Of a DNA stretch of 64,000 nucleotides, positions 38,511 through 47,083 are shown in pieces. The stretch is taken from the NCBI GenBank assembly GCA_963756185.1, contig CAVWMS010000012.1, positions 15,132 to 79,131 of the forward strand, written 5' to 3'. The position numbers and the translations under genes were made by a program. Every line of letters begins with the position of its first letter. Position 1 is the first letter of the stretch. Source of the DNA: DATAXI01 sp963756185. Lineage in GTDB: Bacteria > Verrucomicrobiota > Verrucomicrobiia > Chthoniobacterales > Chthoniobacteraceae. A model generated the notes under the pieces. That model was not told the origin of the DNA. It did no database searches and saw only the letters and a program-made list of their open reading frames with translations.

Positions 38511-38577
38511 AGGGCAATGCGGCCCCAATTCGGATCAGGGGACCGATTTGCCCGTATCCCGGAGCAAAAAATTTTGT

Positions 38578-39778
<1,201 letters not shown>

Positions 39779-39803
39779 ATGCGGGCGCAACACAAAGCTA
39801 ATT

Positions 39804-39831
39804 CCGAAATCCGAAATCCGAAATCCGAAAT
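39804..39831. repeat. four tandem CCGAAAT heptamers upstream of trpB
   Basis: Four exact head-to-tail copies of CCGAAAT start 25 nt before the trpB ATG. The unit differs by one base from the CGAAATT array at 8367-8508 when read in register, so the two probably belong to one repeat family. Confidence 0.9.
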
Positions 39832-40064
39832 TTGCCGGTTCCGCGAAGACGGTTACGTCCTCGTTCTCGACTGATCTCGCCCATCAGCACCCATCAGGAT
39901 CCGCTGCCGAAATAATGCTTGGCAACGCGGAACGGAGGATCACCCTCACAAATGATGAGTGAGCCGCATGAATCCCTCCGCGACCACATCCTGCCGCAAA
40001 AATTCTCCTCCACGGAGCGGCGTAAATGGCGCCTGTTCCTCTTTTCCTGCTCCTCTCTCCCCCC
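39832..40064. other. intergenic stretch without a supported gene
   Basis: Between the trpB upstream heptamers and the first partial 79-bp repeat I find no convincing gene. Short open frames exist on both strands but lack a recognisable fold, start context or codon pattern. Together with the flanking repeats and the Fic promoter, the whole gap from 39779 to 40259 is regulatory or repetitive. Confidence 0.5.
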
Positions 40065-40097
40065 GGACCCCCTCTCACCTCAACGCTCGCCCGCATG
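40065..40097. repeat. 79-bp repeat A, partial copy A0
   Basis: This holds the first 33 nt of repeat A (GGACCCCCTCTCACCT through CGCATG), with one difference from consensus (CTCAACG for CTCGACG). The identity stops abruptly after CGCATG. It marks the left edge of the repeat-bracketed accessory island. Confidence 0.8.
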
Positions 40098-40158
40098 TCA
40101 GTTGGTCGTAGTCGCGGGGCCTCATTGATGAACGTGCAAACGGCCGGGAATGCCCATT

Positions 40159-40253
40159 TGCGGTGAATGAAGCCTGTATTCACCGCATAAGTTGCGGAGA
40201 ATATTGCGTTTGCGGCGAATACCTGCTATAATCGCCGCAAAAATGCGGAGAAT
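40159..40253 (+). promoter_or_regulatory. promoter and six-site operator array upstream of the Fic gene
   Basis: The motif TGCGGNGAAT occurs six times in 95 nt: 40159-40168 (+), 40178-40187 (-), 40193-40202 (+), 40211-40220 (+), 40230-40239 (-, one mismatch) and 40244-40253 (+). Sites 2/3 and 4/5 form inverted pairs. A sigma-70-like promoter is embedded: TTGCGT (40204-40209), 17 nt, TATAAT (40227-40232). Bound regulator would block both promoter elements. The last site ends 6 nt before the Fic ATG. The most likely ligand is the Fic protein's own C-terminal winged helix, which is inference. Confidence 0.7.
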
Positions 40254-40259
40254 GCTTAA

Positions 40260-41381
40260 ATGACGTACATTCATCAACGCCCGGACTGGCCTCATCTCAA
40301 ATGGGACGACGCCCGGCTTCTGCCTCTGCTGGCGGATATTCGCCATCGGCAAGGCCGGTTGCTGGGGCAAATGGAAGGGCTTGGCTTCACCCTTCGCAGC
40401 GAAGCGAGCCTCACGACGTTGACGAGCGATGTGGTGGGCTCAAGCGCCATTGAGGGAGAGAAACTCAACGCGGAAGAAGTCCGCTCATCCATTGCACGGC
40501 GGCTCGGGATTGAATATGCGGGCGCTGCTGCCGCCAGCCGCAATGTTGAGGGTGTAGTTGAAATGATGCTGGATGCGACGCGCCGCTTTGCGGAGCCGCT
40601 CACGGTAGAACGTCTGTTTGGATGGCATTCCTCGCTTTTCCCGACGGGCCGCACCGGAATGCGGCGTATCACGGTGGGCGCTTGGCGACCGGCTGAGGTC
40701 GGCGCAATGCAAGTCGTGTCCGGGCCGATGGGCCATGAGAGGGTGCATTTTGAAGCGCCGAAAGCCCAGCGCCTCGAAGCAGAAATGATCCGTTTTCTGG
40801 GATGGTTCGAGAGCGCAACCGGCGTTGATCCGGTGCTCAAGGCGGGCACTGCCCATTTCTGGTTCGTGACTATCCATCCGTTCCAGGACGGCAATGGAAG
40901 GATCGCCCGCGCGATCGCGGACATGGCGCTTGCGCGGGCAGACGGTACGGCTGATCGCTTCTACAGCATGTCGGCGCAAATCGAAACCGAGCGCAAGGAT
41001 TACTACGCGCATTTGGAGCGGAGCCAGCGCGGGGGGCTCGACATTACGCCATGGCTGGAATGGTTCCTCGGCTGCCTGGGACGGGCTATCGACAAGGCGC
41101 AAAAAAGCCTGGCCGGGACTCTGCGCAAGGCGCGGCTGTGGGAATGGATCAACCGTTCTCACGTAAACGAGCGCCAGCGCAGGGTAATTAACCGTCTGCT
41201 CGATGGGTTTGAGGGCAAGCTGTCCTCTTCGAAATACGCGAAACTTGCGAAGTGCTCCGCAGATACCGCGCTACGTGACATCAAGGAATTGCTGGAACGC
41301 AGCATCCTCGTGCAGGATGAGGCGGGAGGTCGCAGCACGAGCTATCATCTGGCCGAGCTTGATGAAGACCCTGAGAAATAG
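40260..41381 (+). CDS. Fic-domain AMPylase with DUF4172-like N-terminus and winged-helix C-terminus
   Basis: The 373-residue protein transfers AMP or another nucleotide moiety to target proteins. The N-terminal block (TYIHQRPDWPHLKWDDARLL, GRLLGQMEGLG) is DUF4172-like. The inhibitory helix motif SSAIEG is at residues 61-66 (Ser61, Glu65), which makes this a class II self-inhibited Fic. The active loop is HPFQDGNGRIAR from His206. The C-terminal region, with ERQRRVINRLLDGFEGKLSS and KYAKLAKCSADTALRDIKEL, is a winged-helix domain. It is intact and lies between repeat copies A0 and A1. An operator array sits directly upstream. Confidence 0.94.
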   Translation: MTYIHQRPDWPHLKWDDARLLPLLADIRHRQGRLLGQMEGLGFTLRSEASLTTLTSDVVGSSAIEGEKLNAEEVRSSIARRLGIEYAGAAAASRNVEGVVEMMLDATRRFAEPLTVERLFGWHSSLFPTGRTGMRRITVGAWRPAEVGAMQVVSGPMGHERVHFEAPKAQRLEAEMIRFLGWFESATGVDPVLKAGTAHFWFVTIHPFQDGNGRIARAIADMALARADGTADRFYSMSAQIETERKDYYAHLERSQRGGLDITPWLEWFLGCLGRAIDKAQKSLAGTLRKARLWEWINRSHVNERQRRVINRLLDGFEGKLSSSKYAKLAKCSADTALRDIKELLERSILVQDEAGGRSTSYHLAELDEDPEK

Positions 41382-41445
41382 GCTGCGCTCGATGGCAAAA
41401 GTGGCAACAAACTGGCAACGATTCGTCGCTTCTCAGGTAAAACCA

Positions 41446-41523
41446 GGCCCCCTCTCACCTCGACGCTCGCCCGCATGCCGGCCGTCCACGATGCGCCCGG
41501 CGCAAAAGCAAATTCCTAGCAGT
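41446..41523. repeat. 79-bp repeat A, copy A1
   Basis: This is a full copy from GGCCCCCTCTCACCT to TTCCTAGCAGT. Compared with A2 it differs at about three positions. It lies 64 nt after the Fic stop and 27 nt before the next gene. The inner GCCGG ... CCGGC and CCG ... CGG segments can form a short stem-loop. Confidence 0.9.
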
Positions 41524-41550
41524 CAACTTGGGATGAGGTACAGAGACGAT

Positions 41551-41910
41551 ATGAATCCTGGTAAAAATCAAAGTCGAATTTCAATTGTTGCCTTATTGGC
41601 TATATTGGTAGCCGTTAGTGCATGTAATCGTAGCCGCAATGATGCGCCTAAAACGGAGGCAACCGTTGTGCAAGCATTCAAAGCGATACATACAAAAAGT
41701 GAGGTAATAAAGACCTTTGGCGATCCAATATACATATCAAAGGATGGAAATCGCGATTTGATGATTTATGATCTGTTGAACAATACTGTTCCGAAATCAG
41801 GGGAGACGCATGTCTTTTCCGGATTTGAAGTGCGCGTGGAAGGCGAAAAGGTAATTGATTGGCGGCCAACATACGCAAATATCTACATTAATAGGCAATC
41901 GGACAACTAA
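41551..41910 (+). CDS. small predicted lipoprotein, BamE/SmpA-like fold possible
   Basis: The 119-residue product has a lipoprotein signal: basic start, hydrophobic ISIVALLAILVAV, lipobox VSAC with the acylated Cys at position 25. The mature part contains QAFKAIHTKSEVIKTFGDPI, then YISKDGNRDLMIYDLLN and HVFSGFEVRVEGEKVIDWRP. The KSEVIKTFGDP segment and the following beta strands recall SmpA/BamE-like domains, but this is a loose likeness. Base composition is visibly AT-richer than neighbouring core genes, which suggests transfer. It is the only gene between repeats A1 and A2. Confidence 0.7.
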   Translation: MNPGKNQSRISIVALLAILVAVSACNRSRNDAPKTEATVVQAFKAIHTKSEVIKTFGDPIYISKDGNRDLMIYDLLNNTVPKSGETHVFSGFEVRVEGEKVIDWRPTYANIYINRQSDN

Positions 41911-41971
41911 AAACAGGGCAGCAATAGGACGGCGAATGCCCATTATTAAAAGACAGCACCGCAGCAGCTTT

Positions 41972-42144
41972 TTGGAAGCGGTGGTTGGTTCATGCAAGCT
42001 TGCCCCGTATTCATTCGAGCGCGTCGCACACGCTCGCCCGTCTATCTTCCCTCTTCGCTCCCTTGCGCCACCTCGGTCCCCGTCGACCAAGTTCCCTATT
42101 GCGGTATCTTTCAGCCGGCAAGGCTCTCAAAGCGGGTCAGACGC
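41972..42144. repeat. element B, copy B1, 3' of the lipoprotein gene
   Basis: This noncoding stretch shares ordered blocks with 43269-43422: TTGG-AGC-GTGG, then AGCTTGCC, then GCGTCGCA exactly 24 nt later, then GGGT-AGACGC. By eye the first 75 nt are about 70% identical. Downstream of it, 42145-42305 holds nothing I recognise. On the minus strand both copies can be read as VEV-RLTRFE, so B may be a decayed coding segment. Confidence 0.65.
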
Positions 42145-42305
42145 AGGACTTCGACGACTATGTCGCTCTTCCTTTCGCCCAGGGGCAGTGCCATTCGCAA
42201 GAGCAAATTGAATTGCGCGCCACGCTCGCAATTCTCTAAAATCACCGCCATGGAATTGAATCCAGAGAAAAACATCAACGAGTAGCGCACGATGAAATTG
42301 CTACC

Positions 42306-42384
42306 GGACCCCCTCTCACCTCGACGCTCGCCCGCATGCCGGCCGTCCACGGTGCGCCCGGCGCAAAAGCAAATTCCTAGCAGT
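42306..42384. repeat. 79-bp repeat A, copy A2
   Basis: This full copy runs from GGACCCCCTCTCACCT to TTCCTAGCAGT. It lies 182 nt before the LolA-like gene. Together with B1 and the flanking noncoding sequence it fills the 655-nt gap 41911-42565, in which I find no other gene. Confidence 0.9.
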
Positions 42385-42565
42385 AAGCTGAGTATAACAT
42401 CTGCGGCAAACAGCCGGAACCCTATCGCAGTAAATGCGAGAAAGATGCTTCAACTGCTCTTGATCATTGTCTCCGCAAATGCCGAGGCAGTTGGTATTAG
42501 TTGTAAAACCAGATGGCCGGAAACCCCATCGCGTTACAGCTTATTCATTTAGCCCATTTATCCCA

Positions 42566-43192
42566 ATGACTGCAAACACAGTTCTTCAGGTGATGCTCGA
42601 TAAATACTCCAGGATGCAAACATATCAAGACCGAGGCGTTGTACTGATTGAATGGCCGGACAAAAACGAAACAGATACGATTATTTTTTCCACTTTTTTC
42701 CGCCGTCCAAATTATTTCCGCTTCGATTGGACGTTGCATCATCCGTATCCCGCTCTTCGTCATTTGAAGACGCACCGCGTCGTCTGGTCCGATGGCAACG
42801 ACTCATTTCTATACACCGAAGGCGATGAAACCAGAAGTGTAAAGCCCCAGGAGAGTCTTTTTATGGCTGTCGCCGGTGCTACCGGAGTTTCGAAGGGCTC
42901 CGCTCTAACCGTTTTTAATATGCTTATGCCTGAAATGGGAGCGGTGTCAGTCACCAGCATGCAAAACATGGAATTGTCTGAAACCCGTTTTGAAGGGGTA
43001 CTTTGCTACTTGATTCGCGGGATCGATCTTCAAGGACATCAAGAGGAAATTTACGCTAGTATCGACGATTATTTGCTCCGAAGTGCCTGTACTACTACTC
43101 CGCGTGGGATCATTTTGCGTGAGATAAGGAGAGATATACAGGTCGATGCAGTTATTGCTGAGGATGTATTTCAGTTTAACCCCAATATGTGA
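42566..43192 (+). CDS. LolA/DUF2092-like exported protein, possibly missing its signal peptide through a frameshift
   Basis: The 208-residue product has TANTVLQVMLDKYSRMQTYQ, DRGVVLIEW, FSTFFRRPNYFRFDWT, VVWSDGNDSFLYTEGDE, and EIYASIDDYLLRSACTTT. The alternating strands with a helix at the start, and the helix-start D-K-YS-M-TYQDRG pattern, resemble periplasmic LolA-fold proteins (DUF2092 and related), which handle lipids or lipoproteins. No signal peptide precedes ATG 42566, but 120 nt upstream in another frame MLQLLLIIVSANAEA (ATG 42445) is a good one; a single-base error between them would join the two. AT-rich composition sets it apart from core genes. Partner genes are unknown. Confidence 0.6.
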   Translation: MTANTVLQVMLDKYSRMQTYQDRGVVLIEWPDKNETDTIIFSTFFRRPNYFRFDWTLHHPYPALRHLKTHRVVWSDGNDSFLYTEGDETRSVKPQESLFMAVAGATGVSKGSALTVFNMLMPEMGAVSVTSMQNMELSETRFEGVLCYLIRGIDLQGHQEEIYASIDDYLLRSACTTTPRGIILREIRRDIQVDAVIAEDVFQFNPNM

Positions 43193-43268
43193 CCGAAACC
43201 TTTCGACGCCATAAAACATAGCACAACAAATGCCTGCTGTTCTGAGAATCGGCCGCCGTTGAAGCTTC

Positions 43269-43422
43269 TTGGGAGCAGTGGCCGCGTTATCGCGAGCTTG
43301 CCTTGTATTTATCCGAATGCGTCGCAAAAGCTCCGCCCTCTGCAAGTGCTTTGCCCGGCAACTGGGCTTCCATTTCATTGGGCATTTTCACCCAGAGGAG
43401 TATTTCGAAACGGGTAAGACGC
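43269..43422. repeat. element B, copy B2, 3' of the LolA-like gene
   Basis: This copy shows the same ordered blocks as B1 (see 41972-42144): AGCTTGCC at 43295-43302, GCGTCGCA at 43319-43326, GGGTAAGACGC at 43412-43422. The distance between the last two blocks is 20 nt shorter than in B1. It occupies most of the 333-nt gap between the LolA-like gene and the IS66 remnant; the rest (43423-43525) shows no gene. Confidence 0.65.
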
Positions 43423-43525
43423 GCGACTTCAACGTAAGCCTCCGGCCAGGTGCCTCTTGACAACGGCGAGAAGCGGGGTGCTTTGGAGGATTTTGTAGAG
43501 TTGGTAGGTGGGGAACCTACGACTT

Positions 43526-43870
43526 CTACGCAGCGACTTGAAGCATGGCGGCGCGCCGTAGGGCGGCCCAGGCTTTGGGCGTGATGGTGTGGATCTGCTG
43601 GTTGTTCATCTTGGGCAGGCGCGTGAACACATCCCGCAGGTAGGCGTACGGGTCAATGCCGCGCCGCCGGCAGTTCTCGATGATGGTGTAGAGGATGGCG
43701 CCGCGTTCGCCGGCTTGCGCTTGGCCGATGAAGAGCCAGTTTTTCTTGCCCACGGCGGTGGGGCGAATGGCGTTTTCGATGAGGTTATTGTCGATCTCCA
43801 GCCGGCCGTCGTCGAGATAGACCAGGAGCGTGGGCCATTGCGCCAGGGCATGATCGATGGCGCTCCCCAT
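43526..43870 (-). pseudogene. C-terminal remnant of an IS66-family transposase (TnpC)
   Basis: The 114-residue fragment contains LLVYLDDGRLEIDNNLIENA, then IRPTAVGKKNWLFIGQAQAG, ERGAILYTIIENCRRRGIDP and YAYLRDVFTRLP, an unmistakable IS66 TnpC C-terminus. That is less than a quarter of the usual 500-550 residues, and the catalytic DDE core upstream is missing. The frame opens abruptly at 43870, beside an unrelated sequence. No tnpA/tnpB or terminal repeats are visible. It is a dead fragment within the island. Confidence 0.92.
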
Positions 43871-43952
43871 GAGGGGAGAATGGGGTCAGTCAACATATCT
43901 TGACAAGACCGCGCCGGGCGGCCATTCTCCGCCGCCATGCCCCGCAGCTGTC

Positions 43953-44031
43953 GGACCCCCTCTCACCTCGATGCTCGCCCGCATGCCGGCCATCCACGGT
44001 GCGCCCGGCGCAAAAGCAAATTCCTAGCAGT
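43953..44031. repeat. 79-bp repeat A, copy A3
   Basis: This full copy differs from A2 at two positions (GATGCTC for GACGCTC, CATCCAC for CGTCCAC). Directly after it the end motif is duplicated: CCTAGCAGT recurs at 44049-44057. The 149 nt from 44032 to 44180 hold no gene I can support. Confidence 0.9.
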
Positions 44032-44180
44032 AGCAGTCAGTAGCGGTTCCTAGCAGTCGATTTTCCCGCAACATTACTCACCTTCACGGACGCACTTCAT
44101 CAGAAGGCCGCTATGGAGAAAGCCAGCGACGAACAAAAGAACCTCAGCGGCTTTTAATTAATCACTGGCACCGGCGCCAG

Positions 44181-44375
44181 TCACCCGGGGCGCCCGGCAT
44201 CGCACCATTCCGTCAGGATCGAAGGGATACTCGCCCCAGCCTCCCTGCGCGCCTTTTCCTTTCGCGCGGCGGCAACGAGCCGCACGGGGAGCATGACGGC
44301 CATTTTTGGTTCCCCCGGCTTTCTGCCGGCGCCCTTCCGTGCGCCGCCGTGAGTCTTCGGCTTTGCTCTAGGCAT
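44181..44375 (-). CDS. small basic protein, probable DNA-binding third partner of HicAB
   Basis: The 64-residue product begins PRAKPKTHGGARKGAGRKPG, with repeated Gly-Arg/Lys as in AT-hook-like and GARKGAGRPK starts of small regulators, then MAVMLPVRLVAAARKEKARR, which could be a ribbon-helix-helix strand and helix. It overlaps the hicB stop by 8 nt, so it is translated with it. HicB here has no DNA-binding domain, so this protein is a plausible separate repressor subunit. That role is inference; it could also be an unrelated cargo gene. Confidence 0.6.
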   Translation of the reverse strand: MPRAKPKTHGGARKGAGRKPGEPKMAVMLPVRLVAAARKEKARREAGASIPSILTEWCDAGRPG

Positions 44376-44595
44376 GAGTCAGCGATGGAGCCGGAGGCTC
44401 TACGCCGGACTCATGGGCAAATTCAAGCGCGCCTTCCAGAGCCACTTGGATTTCTCGCGCCGCTTCCTCGCGGGTGTCGCCATGGGCCATGATGCCGGGC
44501 CACTCTACGACCTGGGCAATATAGCAGTCGTCACCGGGTACGGCTGAGTACCAGATGCGGATTTCGTAATCTCGCGGATCATTCATCGTTTCCAT
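44368..44595 (-). CDS. hicB: HicB-like antitoxin, single-domain
   Basis: The 75-residue product contains YEIRIWYSAVPGDDCYIAQV, then VEWPGIMAHGDTREEAAREI and QVALEGALEFAHESG. This is the HicB partial-RNase-H fold (the E-PG-x-xGDTxEEAxxxxxxAL block is diagnostic). It ends right after the domain, without the HTH or RHH domain of many HicB proteins. Its ATG shares one base with the hicA stop. Confidence 0.88.
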   Translation of the reverse strand: METMNDPRDYEIRIWYSAVPGDDCYIAQVVEWPGIMAHGDTREEAAREIQVALEGALEFAHESGVEPPAPSLTHA

Positions 44596-44843
44596 TATGG
44601 TCTAAGGTTGAGGTTTTGCAAGGCTTCGCGGACCTGCCGCACTTGGTACGGCTTCGCCTTCCCGCCATTGCCTTCCTGTAAATTTAGGAAGGTGGTCCCG
44701 TGCCGGAATTTCCGGTGACTGGTGCCGTGCTGGCGGGAGATGAATCCAAGCCGCTCCAAAAGCGAGCAAAGATCGTCGTAAGAGATACTGGCGTCTGTGT
44801 GCCCGCTCATCACTTTTTCGAAAGTCTTGTCTGCCTTGCTCAT
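44595..44843 (-). CDS. hicA: HicA-like mRNA interferase toxin
   Basis: The 82-residue product shows SISYDDLCSLLERLGFISRQ and HGTSHRKFRHG, the HicA double-stranded-RNA-binding fold with the active His in GTSH, and ends KPYQVRQVREALQNLNL. HicA cleaves mRNA and tmRNA. ATG 44843 (MSKADKTFEKVM) is preferred; an upstream in-frame ATG at 44882 adds 13 residues. Order is toxin, antitoxin, third gene, between repeats A3 and A4. Confidence 0.88.
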   Translation of the reverse strand: MSKADKTFEKVMSGHTDASISYDDLCSLLERLGFISRQHGTSHRKFRHGTTFLNLQEGNGGKAKPYQVRQVREALQNLNLRP

Positions 44844-44947
44844 GGCAAAAAGAGTAGGCTTTCTCCTCTTGAAATGAAACAAGGTTTTTCAAACATCTTT
44901 GGCAGCCCTTCCATGCGCCCACAGAGCATAATCGAGTCCAGGCATCG

Positions 44948-45025
44948 GACCCCCTCCCACCTCGACGCTCGCCCGCATGCCGGCCGTCCACGATGCGGCC
45001 CCCGCAAAAGCAAATTCCTAGCAGT
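44948..45025. repeat. 79-bp repeat A, copy A4, forming the 3' end of mutY
   Basis: This most diverged full copy has CTCCCACCT for CTCTCACCT and GATGCGGCCCCCG for GATGCGCCCGGCG, which breaks the predicted inner stem. Its last bases (CCTAGCAGT) contain the mutY stop codon read on the minus strand (45018-45020). It marks the right edge of the island. Confidence 0.88.
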
Positions 45026-46011
45026 AGTTGATTAGCAGCCGCTCGATGACACGCCGGTGGGCGGCGGCAATGGGAACGTCGGCCAGGCGTTCGATGGCGT
45101 GCCATTGGCAGCCCTGCTTCACCATTCGCGGCGCGCCGCGCCGGTACACGGCAAGCGTAACTTTGTGATGGGTGAAGGGATATTCGATGACCAGATCCGG
45201 CGGAATTTCCGGGATGCGGGCGAGCGCGGGCAATTTCCAAAGGCCCCGCCAGCGCGAGCCGTTCTGGTGCTCGAGCAGGACGCGCCGTTCCGCGTCATGA
45301 CAGCGCGCATGGCTCGGTCAGATGCACGGTGCGGCGGCGCGGTTTTTTCACGGGAAGCGTCTCCTGCAATCCGGCGGCGCGGCAGCGCAGAATACTCCGC
45401 CACAGGGCAGACGCCGCATCGCGGGGCGCGCGGGGTGCAGATCAGCGCGCCGATTTCCATGAGGCCCGCATTGAATGCGCGGCCGCCGGGCTCCTCGGGC
45501 CGGCTGGAGCGCCTCGGCCTGCTCCCAGACTCGCGCCAAGCCCGGGGGCCATCGATGGCCTCCCGCATCGCGAAGAGGCGGGCGAGAACCCGCGCGATAT
45601 TCGCATCCACCAGCGCCGCCGGCTCGTCATAGGCAAATGCCGCGATGGCCCCCGCCGTGTAACGCCCCACGCCCGGCAGCGCCCGGAATTGCCTCGAGAT
45701 CCGCTGGGAAACTCCCCCGCCGCGGCCACGGACTTCGCCGCCGCGTGCAGGTTTCGCGCCCGGGAGTAATAGCCGAGGCCCTGCCATAGCGACATCACCT
45801 CGTGCTCCGTTGCCGCCGCCAGCGTCTCGGCAATCCGGGAACCGCCACATCCATCGCTCGAAATACGGCAGGACCGTCCCAACCTGCGTCTGCTGGCACA
45901 TGATTTCCGAAACGAGGATCGCATAAGGGTCCGCGGTCCGCCGCCAGGGCAGGTCCCGCCCATTCGCGCGCAAACCAGGCCGTGACCCGCTCCCGAAATT
46001 CCTCCTCCCAT
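45018..46011 (-). CDS. mutY: A/G-specific adenine DNA glycosylase (frame-disrupted)
   Basis: MutY removes adenine mispaired with 8-oxoguanine. The product has GRDLPWRRTADPYAILVSEI, MCQQTQVGTVLPYF, LWQGLGYYSRARNLHAAAK, the helix-hairpin-helix LPGVGRYTAGAIAAFAYDEP with the catalytic Asp in ALVDANIARVLAR, and a 4Fe-4S loop C-x6-C-x2-C whose fourth Cys (FCAAA) is seen only in a neighbouring frame. The C-terminal NUDIX-like domain ends RVIERLLINYC. Frame changes lie near 45970, 45840, 45700, 45515, 45390 and 45260. The N-terminus is unclear: FRERVTAWFAR precedes, near ATG 46011. The stop lies inside repeat A4. Confidence 0.85.
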
Positions 46012-46074
46012 CCCCCTTTGCGCCTTTGCGTCCTTGGTGAGTGCCCCTTCTGCTGTTTCCTCTTTCCCTTCATC

Positions 46075-46985
46075 GTGTCGGACAAGCCCATCACCCTCTA
46101 TACCTCCCCGCTCACCGCGCCGCAGGCGGACCGAAGCTCAAATCCATCCTCGAACGGGAGGACTGGATATTCACGCCCAAGCCCTACACCCTTTTCTACG
46201 CCCAGAAAAACAAACTCACTATCGCCGTTTACGAAAAGGGCCCAAAAGTCGTGATCCAGGGCAAAGGGACGGACGAATTTGTCCAATTCACCCTCGAACC
46301 CGAAGTCCTTGGCGAGGCCCGGCTCGGCTACGAGGAAGTCCACAACCCCGAGCGTTTCGAGCCGCACTTCGGCATCGACGAGAGCGGCAAGGGAGATTCT
46401 TCGGCCCGCTGGTCATCGCCGGCGTCTATACGATGCCGGGCATCGCCCGCCATTTCATGGAAATCGGCGTCCAGGACAGCAAAAACATCAAGTCCGACAA
46501 AAAAATCCGCGACCTGGCCACCGCCATCCGCAACACCCCTGGCGCGGTCAACAAGGTGCTCCTCTCAGTCCCGCCGACGTACAACGAGCTGGTCGGCGAA
46601 ATTCGGCAACCTCAACCGGCTCCTCGCCTGGGGCCACGCCCGCGCCATCGAGGACCTGCTCGCGCTGCGCCCCGATTGCCCGCGCGCCCTTTCCGATCAA
46701 TTTGCCCGGCCGCAGCTCATCGAGCGGGCCAGCTCATGGAGAAGGGCCGGGCATCGTCCTCGAGCAGCGCACGAAGGCCGAATCCGACCCCGCGGTGGCC
46801 GCGGCCTCCATTCTGGCCCGGGAGGCCTTTATCGACTGGATGGACAAAACCGGGCGCCGGTTACGGCAAGGCCTTCCTCCGGGGAGCCTCGGCGCAGGTC
46901 AAGAAGATGGCCACCGACCTGGTTGCGGCCCACGGGGCCGGAAATTCTACGTAAAATTGCGAAAACCCATTTCAAGACCGCCTAG
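46075..46985 (+). CDS. rnhC: ribonuclease HIII (frame-disrupted)
   Basis: RNase HIII removes RNA from RNA-DNA hybrids. The N-terminal TBP-like domain has SDKPITLYTSPLTAPQ and DWIFTPKPYTLFYAQKNKL. The catalytic core starts FGIDESGKGD (DEDD first Asp-Glu), then FFGPLVIAGVY, IGVQDSKNIKSDKKIRDLA, NRLLAWGHARAIEDLL and DPAVAAASILAREAFIDWM, ending EILRKIAKTHFKTA. The start is GTG 46075. Frame changes lie near 46125, 46398 (one T short in gattcttc), 46605, 46735 and 46865. It is divergent from mutY; the gap holds a CCTTTGCGCCTTTGCGTCC repeat-like stretch. Confidence 0.9.
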
Positions 46986-47083
46986 CGAAATCGCCCCGGA
47001 GACCTATCCGCCAAAGCCAAAAATTCACTAATCTCTTTTGAGAAAGGCACTTGCGAGGGCTTCGAGCTTCGATAATTTGAAAA

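Noticed and set aside
39884..40183. Minus-strand open frame of about 100 codons before the Fic gene
   Set aside because: It crosses repeat A0 and the first operator sites, has arginine-rich composition typical of a GC-rich non-coding frame, and shows no fold or family.
43526..43870. A complete IS66 element
   Set aside because: Only the last quarter of TnpC remains, without tnpA, tnpB or terminal inverted repeats.
41446..45025. Repeat A as an integron attC site
   Set aside because: I see no RYYYAAC/GTTRRRY boundary boxes at its ends and no IntI gene; cargo genes lie on both strands. The cassette idea is kept only as a general comparison.
45360..45430. Loss of the fourth iron-sulphur cysteine in MutY as a real variant
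   Set aside because: The missing Cys appears in the neighbouring frame (FCAAA) right where a frame change is expected, so a sequence error explains it.
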